NCBI RefSeq assembly: GCF_011300215.1
Contig: NZ_CP049866.1
Span: 2,170,001-2,234,000 of the forward strand
DNA from: Nocardioides piscis
GTDB taxonomy: Bacteria > Actinomycetota > Actinomycetes > Propionibacteriales > Nocardioidaceae
Direction of reading: 5' to 3'
DNA: 64,000 nucleotides
The notes beneath the pieces are model-generated. The model saw nothing but the letters and a program-made list of their open reading frames with translations. It did not search any database and was not told the origin of the DNA. Positions 7,803 through 16,440 of the stretch are shown one piece after another; within the stretch, counting starts at the first letter, position 1; each line of letters begins with the position of its first letter. The position numbers and the translations under genes are program-made.

Positions 7803-9270
7803 CACGACGTTCGACTGGGCTCCCGCCCAGCTGCTGATCGACGGCCAGCTGACCCCGGCGGCCGACGGATCGACATACCCGATCCACAACCCTGCCACCG
7901 GTGAGCAGATCGGCGAGGCGCCCGACGCCGGCCAGGCCGACATGGAGGCCGCGATCGGGGCCGCGCGCCGGGCCTTCGACGAGACCGACTGGTCCACCGA
8001 CCACGACCTGCGCATGAGGTGCCTGCTCGAGCTGTACGCGGCCCTGGTCGAGCAGGGCGAGTCGATGCGCGCGCTGACCACCGCGGAGGTGGGAGCGCCC
8101 GCCTTCCTCACCGCCGGCCCGCAATATGACGTGCCGGTGGAGGGGTTGAAGTGGGTGGCCGACATGGCCGCGACCTACGAGTGGGAGACCGATCTCGGTG
8201 AGGCGGCCCCGATGGGCATCCGCACCCACCGCACCGTGCGCAAGGAGCCGGTCGGCGTGGTCGCGGCGATCACGCCGTGGAACTTCCCCAACCAGATCAA
8301 CCTCTCCAAGATCGGGCCGGCGCTGGCGGCCGGCTGCACCGTCGTCCTCAAGCCGGCACCCGACACCCCGTGGGTGGCGTGCGAGCTCGGACGGATCGCC
8401 GCCGAGATCCTGCCTCCGGGCGTCCTCAACGTCGTGTCCACCCGGGACGTCGACGTCGCGATCTCGCTGACGACCGACCCCCGTGTCGACCTGGTCTCCT
8501 TCACCGGTTCGACCGAGACCGGCAAGCGGATCATGTCGACGGCCGCGTCGTCGCTCAAGAGGGTCTTCCTCGAGCTGGGCGGCAAGTCGGCGGCGATCGT
8601 GCTCGACGACGCCGACCTCGCCGGAGCGGTCGGCACCGCGGCCTTCTCGGTGTGCATGCACGCGGGCCAGGGCTGCGCGCTCACGACGCGGCTGGTCGTG
8701 CCGCGCGAGCGCTATGACGAGGCGGTCGAGATCGCCGCCGCGACCATGTCCTCCATCGGGGTCGGCGACCCCACCGACCCAGGCACCATCTGTGGTCCGG
8801 TGATCAGCAGGGTGCAGCGGGACCGGATCGTGCGCTACCTCGACCTCGCGAAGGCCGACGGCGGCACCTTCGCCACCGGCGGCAAGGTCGCCGAGCGCGG
8901 GGGCGGCGGCTGGTGGATCGAACCGACCGTCATCGCCGGCCTGACCAACGAGTCGCGGGTGGCGCAGGAGGAGATCTTCGGGCCGGTGCTCGTCGTGCTG
9001 GCCCACGACGGCGACGACGACGCGGTGCGGATCGCCAACGACTCGCCGTACGGCCTCTCCGGCTCCGTCGACTCGGGCGACATCGAGCGTGCCCGTGCGG
9101 TCGCGCGCAGGGTCCGCACCGGCACCCTGGCCGTCAACGGCGGCGTGTGGTTCAGCCCCGACGCGCCGTTCGGGGGCTACAAGCAGTCCGGCATCGGCCG
9201 TGAGATGGGTGTCGCCGGCTTCGAGGAGTACCTCGAGACCAAGACGATCGCCGAGGGAGTCGGCTCGTGA
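7795..9270 (+). CDS. Aldehyde dehydrogenase family protein
   Basis: A 491-residue NAD(P)-dependent aldehyde dehydrogenase. It shows PWNFPNQINLSKIGPALAAG, FTGSTETG, the general base in LELGGKS (Glu260), the nucleophile in GQGCALTTR (Cys294) and the EEIFGPVL motif. It would oxidise an aldehyde produced by a P450 plus alcohol dehydrogenase to the acid. It overlaps the NTF2-like gene by 8 bases and the following SDR by 4. In mycobacteria the aldA gene lies beside the cyp51 group in the opposite orientation; here it is in the same run. Confidence 0.93.
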   Translation: MSDTTFDWAPAQLLIDGQLTPAADGSTYPIHNPATGEQIGEAPDAGQADMEAAIGAARRAFDETDWSTDHDLRMRCLLELYAALVEQGESMRALTTAEVGAPAFLTAGPQYDVPVEGLKWVADMAATYEWETDLGEAAPMGIRTHRTVRKEPVGVVAAITPWNFPNQINLSKIGPALAAGCTVVLKPAPDTPWVACELGRIAAEILPPGVLNVVSTRDVDVAISLTTDPRVDLVSFTGSTETGKRIMSTAASSLKRVFLELGGKSAAIVLDDADLAGAVGTAAFSVCMHAGQGCALTTRLVVPRERYDEAVEIAAATMSSIGVGDPTDPGTICGPVISRVQRDRIVRYLDLAKADGGTFATGGKVAERGGGGWWIEPTVIAGLTNESRVAQEEIFGPVLVVLAHDGDDDAVRIANDSPYGLSGSVDSGDIERARAVARRVRTGTLAVNGGVWFSPDAPFGGYKQSGIGREMGVAGFEEYLETKTIAEGVGS

Positions 9271-10025
9271 GCACCGGGAAAAGGTTCACCGACAAGGTCG
9301 TCGTCGTCACGGGGGCGGCCCAGGGCATCGGCGAGGCCTATGCCCGGGCGCTCGCGGCGGAGGACGCCGACGTGGTGGTCGCCGATGTGAGCGAGGAGGC
9401 CGGCGAGAAGGTCGCTGCCTCGATCAACGAGTCGGGCGGGAGTGCGATCTTCGTCCGCACCGACGTCTCCTCGCAGGAGTCGGCGCAGGCGATGGTGGAG
9501 CGCGTGAGCGAGGAGTGGGGCGGGATCGACGGCCTGGTCAACAACGCCGCGATCTATGGCGCGATGCAGTTCGATCTGCTCGTCACCGTCGACTGGGACT
9601 ACTACAAGAAGTTCATGGGCGTGAACATGGACGGAGCGCTGGTGATGACCCGCGCGGTCTATCGCTCCATGCAGGCGCGCGGCGGCGGCTCGATCGTCAA
9701 CCAGTCCAGCACCGCGGCCTATCTCTACTCCGGCTTCTACGGTCTCGCGAAGACGGGTGTCAACGGGCTGACCCAGCAGCTGGCCCACGAGGTCGGCGGC
9801 ATGGGGATCCGGGTCAACGCGATCGCGCCCGGCCCCACGGACACCGAGGCCACCCGCACCCAGGCCGGCGACGCCGCCAAGGAGCTGGTCAAGAACCTCG
9901 CGCTCAAGCGGATGGGCCAGCCGGAGGACATGGTCGGGGCCTGCCTGTTCCTGCTCTCCGACGAGGCGGCCTGGATCACCGGGCAGATCCTTGCCGTCGA
10001 CGGCGGACAGACGTGGCGCCCGTGA
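9267..10025 (+). CDS. SDR family oxidoreductase
   Basis: A 252-residue short-chain dehydrogenase with TGAAQGIGEAYA (cofactor), NNAAIYG, catalytic Ser in NQSSTAAYLYSG, YGLAK as the YxxxK pair, and APGPTDTEATRTQ. The C-terminal AVDGGQTWRP is typical of the classical family. Start is GTG 9267 in a GTGA overlap with the aldehyde dehydrogenase. Its probable partner steps are the alcohol or beta-hydroxy oxidation in the same catabolic run. The substrate cannot be read from the sequence. Confidence 0.92.
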   Translation: MSTGKRFTDKVVVVTGAAQGIGEAYARALAAEDADVVVADVSEEAGEKVAASINESGGSAIFVRTDVSSQESAQAMVERVSEEWGGIDGLVNNAAIYGAMQFDLLVTVDWDYYKKFMGVNMDGALVMTRAVYRSMQARGGGSIVNQSSTAAYLYSGFYGLAKTGVNGLTQQLAHEVGGMGIRVNAIAPGPTDTEATRTQAGDAAKELVKNLALKRMGQPEDMVGACLFLLSDEAAWITGQILAVDGGQTWRP

Positions 10026-10912
10026 CCCCGGCCGCCGTGCTGAGGGTCGGCTTCGTCGGACTGGGCCAGATCGGCAAGCCGATGGCGCTGCGCCTGGCTG
10101 CCGCCGCCGACGTGTCCCTGGTCGTCCATGACGTCGCGCCGGAGCCACTGCGTGAGCTGGCCGACGCCGGGGCCGAGGTGGCCGGGTCCGTCGCCGAGCT
10201 CGCGAGCCGGGTGGAGGTGGTGTGCGTGATGGTGCGCGACGACGAGCAGGTGCGGGAGGTGCTCGCGCACGTCGTCGGCTCGGCCCAGGCGGGGACCGTG
10301 GTCGTCGTCCACTCGACGATCGCGCCGCAGACGCCGGGTCAGCTGGCAGGAATCGCCGAGGGCCACGGCGTCGTCGTCCTCGACGCACCCGTCAGCGGCG
10401 GCGCCATCGGGGCGGCCGACGGCACCCTGGCCATCCTGGTCGGCGGTCCTGACGATGCGGTGGCCCGCGTGCGGCCGGTGCTCGAGCTGATGGGGAGCAA
10501 GGTCGTGCACGCCGGACCCGTGGGTGCCGGCACCCGGTTCAAGCTGGCGCGCAACATGCTCCACTTCGTGGCCTTCACCGCGGCCACCGAGGCCCAGCGG
10601 CTGGCCGAGGCTGCGGGGCTCGACCTCAGGGCGCTCGGGGAGGTCGTGCGCCATACGGACTCGATCACCGGCGGCGTGGGCGCGATCATGCACCGGGAGA
10701 CGACTGCCCCACTGGCCGAGGACGACTTCTGGCACGGCGTGTTCAGCCACGTGCGGGCCCTGGGGGAGAAGGACCTGGCGTTCGCGGTGGAGCTGGCCGA
10801 GTCCCTCGACGTCGACACCCCGCTCGCCCGGCTCGCGCTCGAGCGACTCGGACCCGGACTCGGGTTTCGTGACGGCGCTGGCGCGCCTCCTCGACCACCG
10901 AAGGAGAAGTGA
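10022..10912 (+). CDS. NAD(P)-dependent beta-hydroxyacid dehydrogenase (3-hydroxyisobutyrate dehydrogenase-like)
   Basis: A 296-residue protein with the Rossmann motif VGFVGLGQIGKPMA, the substrate signature DAPVSGGAIGAADGTL, and the catalytic-lysine helix GAGTRFKLARNML. The all-helical C-terminal domain is complete. Such enzymes oxidise 3-hydroxyisobutyrate, tartronate semialdehyde or related acids. GTG 10022 overlaps the SDR stop by 4 bases. From memory, Rv0770 holds the same place in M. tuberculosis, which supports a conserved pathway rather than generic valine breakdown. Confidence 0.88.
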   Translation: MTPAAVLRVGFVGLGQIGKPMALRLAAAADVSLVVHDVAPEPLRELADAGAEVAGSVAELASRVEVVCVMVRDDEQVREVLAHVVGSAQAGTVVVVHSTIAPQTPGQLAGIAEGHGVVVLDAPVSGGAIGAADGTLAILVGGPDDAVARVRPVLELMGSKVVHAGPVGAGTRFKLARNMLHFVAFTAATEAQRLAEAAGLDLRALGEVVRHTDSITGGVGAIMHRETTAPLAEDDFWHGVFSHVRALGEKDLAFAVELAESLDVDTPLARLALERLGPGLGFRDGAGAPPRPPKEK

Positions 10913-11292
10913 TGGGCAAGTTCGACGATCTGCCCGAGGCCCGCCGCCGCGGGCTCGAGAAGATGGAAGAGGTCTATGGCTTCGAGATGACCGACGGGGA
11001 GGGCGACTTCTTCGCCCTGACCGCCGACCACCTCTTCGGCGACATCTGGCAGCGCCCCGGTCTGAGTGACCGCGACCGGCGGCTGCTGCTGATCGGCATG
11101 CTGGCGGGCCAGGGGGCGGCCGACGTGCTCGGCATCCAGATCCCTGCCGCCCACGCCAAGGGCGAGCTCGACGACGAGGCGTTGCGCGAGATCGTCGTCT
11201 TCCTGTCCCACTACGCCGGCTGGCCGCAGGGGGCGAGGATCAGCACCGTGGTCGAGGAGACCATCGCCAGGGCCAAGCGGAAGCAGGGCTGA
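10912..11292 (+). CDS. Carboxymuconolactone decarboxylase family protein (PcaC-like)
   Basis: A 126-residue all-helical CMD/AhpD-fold protein: LTADHLFGDIWQRPGLSDRDRRLLLIGMLA and then ALREIVVFLSHYAGWPQGARIS. It lacks the CxxC of AhpD peroxidase relatives, so a decarboxylase or lactone-type role is more likely. A strong ribosome site AAGGAG (10901-10906) fits ATG 10912 better than the GTG three bases earlier. It is the analogue of Rv0771 in the mycobacterial cluster. The beta-ketoadipate genes that a true PcaC would need are absent here. Confidence 0.85.
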   Translation: MGKFDDLPEARRRGLEKMEEVYGFEMTDGEGDFFALTADHLFGDIWQRPGLSDRDRRLLLIGMLAGQGAADVLGIQIPAAHAKGELDDEALREIVVFLSHYAGWPQGARISTVVEETIARAKRKQG

Positions 11293-11293
11293 G

Positions 11294-12525
11294 GTGTCGT
11301 CGCGCTATGCCTCCCTGTCACGGGACGAGCTCGCGCGGCTCGTGCCGGAGCTGCTGCTGATCGGTCAGCTGATCGACCGCTCCGGGATGGCCTGGTGCAT
11401 CCAGGCGTTCGGCCGCGAGGAGATGGCCCAGATCGCGATCGAGGAGTGGGCGAGCGCCTCCCCGGTCTACACCCGGCGCATGCAGCGGGCCCTGGGTTTC
11501 GAGGGCGACGACGTGGTGACCATCTTCAAGGGGCTCCAGCTCGACATCGGTGCCCCACCGCAGTTCATGGACTTTCGCTACACGGTGCACGACAAGTGGT
11601 CCGGGGAGTTCCACCTCGACCACTGCGGCGCCCTGATGGACGTCGAACCGATGGGACCCGACTACGTCCGCTCGATGTGCCACGACATCGAGGACCCCAC
11701 CTTCGACGCCACGGCCATCGCGACCAACGCGCGCGCCCAGGTCCGGCCGCTCCACCGGCCCCCGCGGGTCCCGGCAGGCAGGTCCCCCACTGCGCCTGGA
11801 CGGTGAAGATCGCCGACGAGCACCCACCCGCACAAGCCCACTTCGGGCTCGCTGCGGTCGCGGCCTCCAGGGCCGCAGCCGTCGAGCTCGACCCGATCGA
11901 GCACTCCGACGCGGGTGCGGTCGACTACAGCGGACCGCTCCTCGTCGACCTCGACTTCGGCGCCTTCTCCCACGCGGCCCTGGTGCGGATGGCCGACGAG
12001 GTCTGCCTCCAGATGCACCTGCTGGTGCTGGGGTTCCGCAACGCCGTACGCCGACGGGCTGACGCCGCTCAGGAGCGCGAGATCGCCACCCGCCAGCTCA
12101 TCGGGATCGCCGGCGTGGCCGCGTCGCGGCTCGCCTCGGCGCTCGACTCGGACCTGGGTCCGGAGAGGACTCAGGTCCGAGCGTGCCGGATGCTGGCCCT
12201 CCACCCGCTGCTCAACCCGGCCGCCTACGTCACCGCCGAGACCGGGTCGGACACCGTCACCGTGCGCCGGGGGGACGCCCACGAGGACGGGGCGTGGATC
12301 GACCTCGTCGGTCCCGACGAGACCCGTGCGCTGGCCGCGGCCGTGCAGGCGCTCGACCCGCACCTCGACGTCGAGGTGTCCGGGACGGACGAGGAGTGGT
12401 CGCTGCGGGTCGTGCGCCGCGACCAGCCGGCGAGGGTGGCGGACGAGGTCGCGGTGACGCGCTTCTCCACCGGCGCCGACTGGCAGTTCGAGACCCGGCC
12501 CTCACTGCCGATCTGGCCGGTATGA
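11294..12525 (+). pseudogene. Uncharacterised conserved protein, reading frame broken by one base
   Basis: The first 160 or so residues read from GTG 11294, two bases after the CMD gene. They include LVPELLLIGQLIDRSGMAW and CHDIEDPTFDATA, which look weakly like the L-2-amino-thiazoline-carboxylate hydrolase-like fold. The frame then ends at 11806. A second frame carries on as PHCAWTVKIADEHP and runs to 12525. Adding one C to the CCCCC run at 11784-11788 joins them into a protein of about 410 residues. The C-terminal half contains DPIEHSDAGAVDYSGPLLVDLDFGAF-like sequence and a helical block, with no family I can name. It is probably intact in the organism. Confidence 0.6.
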
Positions 12526-13220
12526 GGATCCACCGGGCGCCTAGTGTGGGTTCGGTGATCGGGACTCCGGGGGGCAGCGAGGAGCGGCCGGCGATCTTCT
12601 TCGCCGACGCCGACGAGTGGCGCGCCTGGCTCGAGGCCAACCACGAGAGCGCCAGCGAGATCTGGATGGGGCTGCGCAAGCGACACGTCTCCGATCGGGG
12701 GCTCACCTGGGCCGAGGCGGTGCCGGTGGCCTTGTGCTTCGGCTGGATCGACTCGGTCTCCCAGGGCATCGACGACGACTGCCGGCGCCAGCGGTGGACC
12801 CCCCGCAAGCCCAGCTCGGTGTGGAGCGAGGTCAACATCGCCCACGTCGAGCGCCTCACCGCCGAGGGGCTGATGCATCCGGCCGGGCTGGCTGCCTTCG
12901 AGCGACGCAAGCCGGAGAAGTCGGGCATCTATGCCTATGAGGCGCCCGCCGCCCTCGACGACGAGCAGCGGGCCCGGCTGCTGGCCGACGCAGGTGCCGC
13001 GGCCTTCTGGGAGGTGGCGACCCCGTCCTATCGCAAGGTCGCGGAGAACTGGGTGGTCTCGGCCAAGCGGGAGGAGACCCGGGAGAAGCGGCTTGTCCAG
13101 CTGATCGAGGACTGCTCGCACGGACGGCTGATCCCCTCGCAGCGGTATGGCGAGGCGCCGCGCTGGGTCGAGCGGGCAGCCCGCGCCGCCGACGACGCGG
13201 CGGGAAGGACGCTCGAATGA
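12522..13220 (+). CDS. YdeI/OmpD-associated family protein
   Basis: A 232-residue protein. The YdeI-family core is visible as WRAWLEANHESASEIWMGLRK, then LTWAEAVPVALCFGWIDS and RQRWTPRKPSSVWSEVN, ending in the helical region with ATPSYRKVAENWVVSAKREETREKRL. The family is linked with envelope and peptide tolerance in other bacteria, but its biochemical role is not established. ATG 12522 overlaps the preceding gene by 4 bases; GTG 12557 is an alternative start that would remove a poorly conserved leader. The next gene also overlaps by 4 bases. Confidence 0.8.
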   Translation: MRIHRAPSVGSVIGTPGGSEERPAIFFADADEWRAWLEANHESASEIWMGLRKRHVSDRGLTWAEAVPVALCFGWIDSVSQGIDDDCRRQRWTPRKPSSVWSEVNIAHVERLTAEGLMHPAGLAAFERRKPEKSGIYAYEAPAALDDEQRARLLADAGAAAFWEVATPSYRKVAENWVVSAKREETREKRLVQLIEDCSHGRLIPSQRYGEAPRWVERAARAADDAAGRTLE

Positions 13221-14391
13221 CATCGGTTCCGGACGTCCTGGCCCCGGCGACGCTGGGCCCGGTGTCGTTGCGCAACCGCGTGGTCAAGGCTGCCACCTTC
13301 GAGGGCCGGACGCCGGACGGTCGCGTGAGCGACGAGCTGATCGACTTCCACGCGCGCCTCGCCCGCGGGCAGGTCGGTCTGACGACGGTCGCCTATCTCG
13401 CGGTCTCCCCCGAGGGCCGCACCCACCGCGACGTCCTCGTCGTGGGGCCCCACACCCGTGACGGCCTGGCCCGCCTCGCCGGCGCCGTGCACGCCGAAGG
13501 TGGCGCGATCGCCGGTCAGGTCGGCCACGCCGGGCCGGTGGCCAACGGCCGCTCCAACGGGGTCCGTGCCGTCGCTGCGAGCCGGATGCCGAGCCCGCTG
13601 TCGATGCAGATGGTGCGCACGGCAACCCGGGCCGACATCTCGCGGGTCACCCGCGCCTATGTCGACGCTGCCCGCGTCCTCGTCGACGCCGGGTTCGACG
13701 TGCTGGAGCTGCACATGGCCCACAGCTATCTCATCTCCTCGTTCCTCGCGCCGGGGCTCAACCGTCGCAAGGACGAGTGGGGTGGGCCGCTCGCCAATCG
13801 GGCCAGGCTGGCGAGGGAGGTGGCGCGCGCCGTACGCGAAGAAGTGGGGGACGCGGCCGCGGTGACGGCGAAGGTGTCGTTGTCGGACGGCTTCAAGGGC
13901 GGGGTGACGACGCAGGCCGGGCTGGAGCTGGCGCAGCTGCTCGAGAGCGACGGGCACCTGGACGCGCTGCAGCTCAGTGGCGGGTCGTCGCTGATGAACC
14001 CGATGTATCTCTTCCGCGGGGACCCCCCGCGCGCGGAGTTCGCGGCGGTGATGCCGCCGCTCGTGCGCTGGGGATGAGGGCCACGGGTGGCCACTTCCTC
14101 AAGGACTACGCCTTCGAGGAGGGCTACTTCCGCGACAAGGCTTTGGCATTCCGCGAGGGGTTGTCGATGCCGCTCATGCTGCTGGGTGGGATCAACCGGC
14201 TCGAGACGATGCAGCAGGCAATGGTCGACGGCTTCGACTATGTCGCGATGGGCCGCGCGCTCCTCATCGAGCCCGACCTGGTCGCGCGGCTGTCGGCGGG
14301 GGAGACCACGACCGGCCTCTGCACCCACTGCAACCGGTGCATGCCGACGATCTATGCCGACGGCGGGACGCGCTGCACCGAGGTCGGTTAG
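13217..14391 (+). pseudogene. NADH:flavin oxidoreductase / old yellow enzyme family, reading frame broken by one base
   Basis: FMN-dependent ene-reductase barrel. The first frame carries the N-terminal LRNRVVKAATFEG, then AGQVGHAGPVANGRSN (flavin and substrate region) and ELHMAHSYLISSFLAPGLNRR. It stops at 14077. The second frame continues as GGHFLKDYAFEEGYF, then LLGGINRLETM and GFDYVAMGRALL, ending at 14391. One extra G in the GGGG run at 14070-14073 restores a single protein of about 391 residues. It ends in a cysteine-rich tail (CTHCNRCMP) but has no second FeS/FAD domain, so it is a single-domain member. Confidence 0.75.
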
Positions 14392-14421
14392 GCGTCGCCC
14401 CCGGGTCGATACCCTCGCCCG

Positions 14422-14976
14422 GTGGTGACCATCGGCGGGACAGGCGTGATGTTGCTGGCCTCGTTGGTCACCCTCGCCGTGTTCGCGCTGGTCGCCCGAG
14501 CCCTGAGTGGCCGTTTGGGCAGGGTCACCGCGATCGCGCTGTCCGGCTTCACGTGGACCGTCGTCGTGCTCGGCGTCCTCACCCTGTTGCCGGCTCAGTG
14601 GGATCCCGGCGTCGTGCCGGCCGACTCGCGTCCCGAGACGTGCTCGATGGACTACGGCGGCCCGGCGCCCGACGGATTCTGGATCCTGTCCGGCAGCCAG
14701 CGCATGCTCAACGTCGCCGTCTTCGTCCCCGCCGGAGCGTTGTGGGTCCTCGGGGTGATGCGCTGGCGCGCCGGCTGGCTGCTGGCGCCCCTCGGCCTCG
14801 TCGCCCTCGGTCTCTACAGCGTGGCCATCGAGACGCTCCAGCTCGCCCTTGCGCGCATCGATCGCGCGTGCGACGTCACCGATGTCGTCGACAACATCAC
14901 CGGGGCCGTGCTCGGCGGTGCGATCGGCCTGGTGCTGGGGCTCGTCCTCCGGCCGTGGCGGCACGACCGTGCGTGA
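14422..14976 (+). CDS. VanZ-like membrane protein
   Basis: About 184 residues with four to five predicted membrane helices (LASLVTLAVFALVA, VVVLGVLTLLPA, NVAVFVPAGALWVLG, LLAPLGLVALGLYSVAIE, GAVLGGAIGLVLGLVL). The VanZ-type motif is the conserved NVAVFVPAG, then IETLQL and the DVTDVVDNITGAVLG segment. The function of free-standing VanZ proteins is unclear; they are sometimes tied to lipoglycopeptide tolerance. Two GTG starts (14422 and 14425) are equally possible. It overlaps the next small gene by 8 bases. Confidence 0.8.
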   Translation: MVTIGGTGVMLLASLVTLAVFALVARALSGRLGRVTAIALSGFTWTVVVLGVLTLLPAQWDPGVVPADSRPETCSMDYGGPAPDGFWILSGSQRMLNVAVFVPAGALWVLGVMRWRAGWLLAPLGLVALGLYSVAIETLQLALARIDRACDVTDVVDNITGAVLGGAIGLVLGLVLRPWRHDRA

Positions 14977-15214
14977 GCTCCTGCGCCACCAGGGGGTGTT
15001 GCTGAACCGCAGCCTGTGGTCGTGGACCGCCGTGGTGCTGGGTGTGGGCGGCATCATCCAGGGGATCTATCAGGCCGCCGCCTGCGTCGGGGACGGCTGC
15101 TCGCCGGGCGGGTGGGTCGCCTACGCAGTTGTCCCGTTGCTCGCCGGGTGTGCCTTCTTGGCCGTCGGACTCGCATGGGACCGGTTGAGTGGATCGGATG
15201 ACATCGACCGCTGA
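14969..15214 (+). CDS. Small hypothetical membrane protein
   Basis: An 81-residue protein beginning VRELLRHQGVLLNRSLWSW, with two hydrophobic segments (WTAVVLGVGGIIQGIYQAAA and VAYAVVPLLAGCAFLAVGLA) separated by a short loop with two cysteines (CVGDGC). GTG 14969 lies inside the end of the VanZ-like gene, an overlap that supports translational coupling. I do not recognise the family. Confidence 0.6.
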   Translation: MRELLRHQGVLLNRSLWSWTAVVLGVGGIIQGIYQAAACVGDGCSPGGWVAYAVVPLLAGCAFLAVGLAWDRLSGSDDIDR

Positions 15215-15265
15215 GCCGGGACCGGCCATCGGCTGCATGCTGCTCAGCCCACCCCTGGTTCAGCG

Positions 15266-15300
15266 ATTCGTGAATACAGTCGACGATGTATGGTTGACCA
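15266..15300 (+). promoter_or_regulatory. Candidate promoter/operator of the metal-sensor gene
   Basis: ATTC-GT-GAAT (15266-15275) is a short inverted repeat. TATGGT (15289-15294) is a plausible -10 element seven bases before the ATG at 15301, so the message would be leaderless. The repeat coincides with the expected -35 position, a common place for ArsR-type repressors. The repeat is short and could be chance. Confidence 0.3.
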
Positions 15301-15639
15301 ATGATCAGCACCGGCGCCACCTCCCTCGGCGCCCTGGCCCGCTTCGGCCACGCGCTCTCCGACCCCACGCGGGCCAGCATCCTGATGACACTGCGGACGG
15401 CGCCGGCCTATCCTGCCGACCTCGCTGACGACCTCGGTGTGACGCGCCAGTCGATGTCCAACCACCTGGCGTGCCTGCGCGGGTGCGGCCTCGTCGTCGC
15501 CGAGCCGCAGGGGCGACGGACGCGCTACCGGCTGGCCGACGACCGGCTGGGCCACGCCCTGGGTGACCTCCAGGACCTGGTGCTGCTGACCGACCCCGAG
15601 GCCTGCGCCGAGTCGAGCGAGGGAGCGGTGCTGACATGA
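15301..15639 (+). CDS. CmtR-like ArsR/SmtB family metal-sensing repressor
   Basis: A 112-residue winged-helix repressor. The recognition region reads VTRQSMSNHLACLRGCGLVV. Its cysteines are at 58, 62 and 102, almost exactly where CmtR of M. tuberculosis has its Cd(II)/Pb(II) ligands (57, 61, 102 in the published work as I recall). The flanking CLRGCGL segment is also the same. It overlaps the cation exporter gene by 4 bases, so metal binding to this protein should release expression of the pair. The nature of the metal (Cd, Pb, possibly Zn) is inferred from the ligand set. Confidence 0.88.
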   Translation: MISTGATSLGALARFGHALSDPTRASILMTLRTAPAYPADLADDLGVTRQSMSNHLACLRGCGLVVAEPQGRRTRYRLADDRLGHALGDLQDLVLLTDPEACAESSEGAVLT

Positions 15640-16298
15640 CGACGCAGGACCACGACCACGCCCACCCGGTCATCACCGCCGAGCAGCGCGCGGCCTTGAG
15701 TCGACGCATCCGGCTGCTGGTCGTCTTCACGATCTCCTACAACCTCATCGAGTCCGTGGCCGCCCTGTTCGCGGGCGCGGTCGCCGACTCGAGTGCGTTG
15801 ATCGGCTTCGGCCTCGGCTCGGTGATCGAGGTGTCGTCCGCGGCGGCGGTCGCGTGGCAGTTCGCCGGCCCCCGGCCCGAGGACCGCGAGAGGACGGCAC
15901 TGCGCGTCATCGCGTTCTCGTTCTTCGGCCTGGCGGCCTTCGTGTCCTACGACGCCATCAGCAGCCTCGTCCGGCAGGAGGCGCCCGCTCACTCCACGCT
16001 GGGGATCGTCATCGCCGCGCTGAGCCTGCTGATCATGCCGACGGTCTCGCTCGTCCAGCGCCGGACCGGTCACCAGCTCGGCTCGCACTCCGCGGTGGCC
16101 GACTCGCGCCAGACCCTGCTGTGCGCGGTCATGTCGACGGTGCTGCTCGTCGGCCTCGTGGCCAACAGCCTCCTGGACTGGTGGTGGGCCGACCCGGTCG
16201 CCGCCCTCGGGATCGCCGCCCTCGCCGTACGCGAAGGAATCAATGCGTGGAACGGCGACGCCTGCTGCTCGGCGGAGGCACTGTTCGAGAGCGCCTGA
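15636..16298 (+). CDS. Cation diffusion facilitator family transporter
   Basis: A 220-residue membrane protein starting with a histidine/aspartate tail (QDHDHAHP), then five to six helices. The second helix region has NLIESVAALFAGAVADSSALIGFGLGSVIE, a CDF metal-site pattern with a conserved Asp. A later helix has SHSAVADSRQTLLCAVMS. The C-terminal cytoplasmic domain common in Zn/Fe exporters is missing and is replaced by a short tail ending DACCSAEALFESA. Together with the CmtR-like gene it forms a self-contained heavy-metal efflux unit. Confidence 0.85.
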   Translation: MTTQDHDHAHPVITAEQRAALSRRIRLLVVFTISYNLIESVAALFAGAVADSSALIGFGLGSVIEVSSAAAVAWQFAGPRPEDRERTALRVIAFSFFGLAAFVSYDAISSLVRQEAPAHSTLGIVIAALSLLIMPTVSLVQRRTGHQLGSHSAVADSRQTLLCAVMSTVLLVGLVANSLLDWWWADPVAALGIAALAVREGINAWNGDACCSAEALFESA

Positions 16299-16440
16299 GT
16301 CGGGCATCTCGCCACGAGGATCGCGGTTCAGCCGGTCGCCTCGACGCTCACCGGGCGGTCTGCGAGTCGCCATGCGAGCATGCCGTCGTGCAGGCGCAGG
16401 GCTCGCCGGCCACCGTCGTCGCGCGATGTCGCGATGGCGA

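Noticed and set aside
11784..11788. Programmed -1 frameshifting in the gene at 11294-12525
   Set aside because: No heptameric slippery sequence or strong downstream structure is apparent, and four other genes show the same type of single-base loss, so base-calling error is the simpler explanation.
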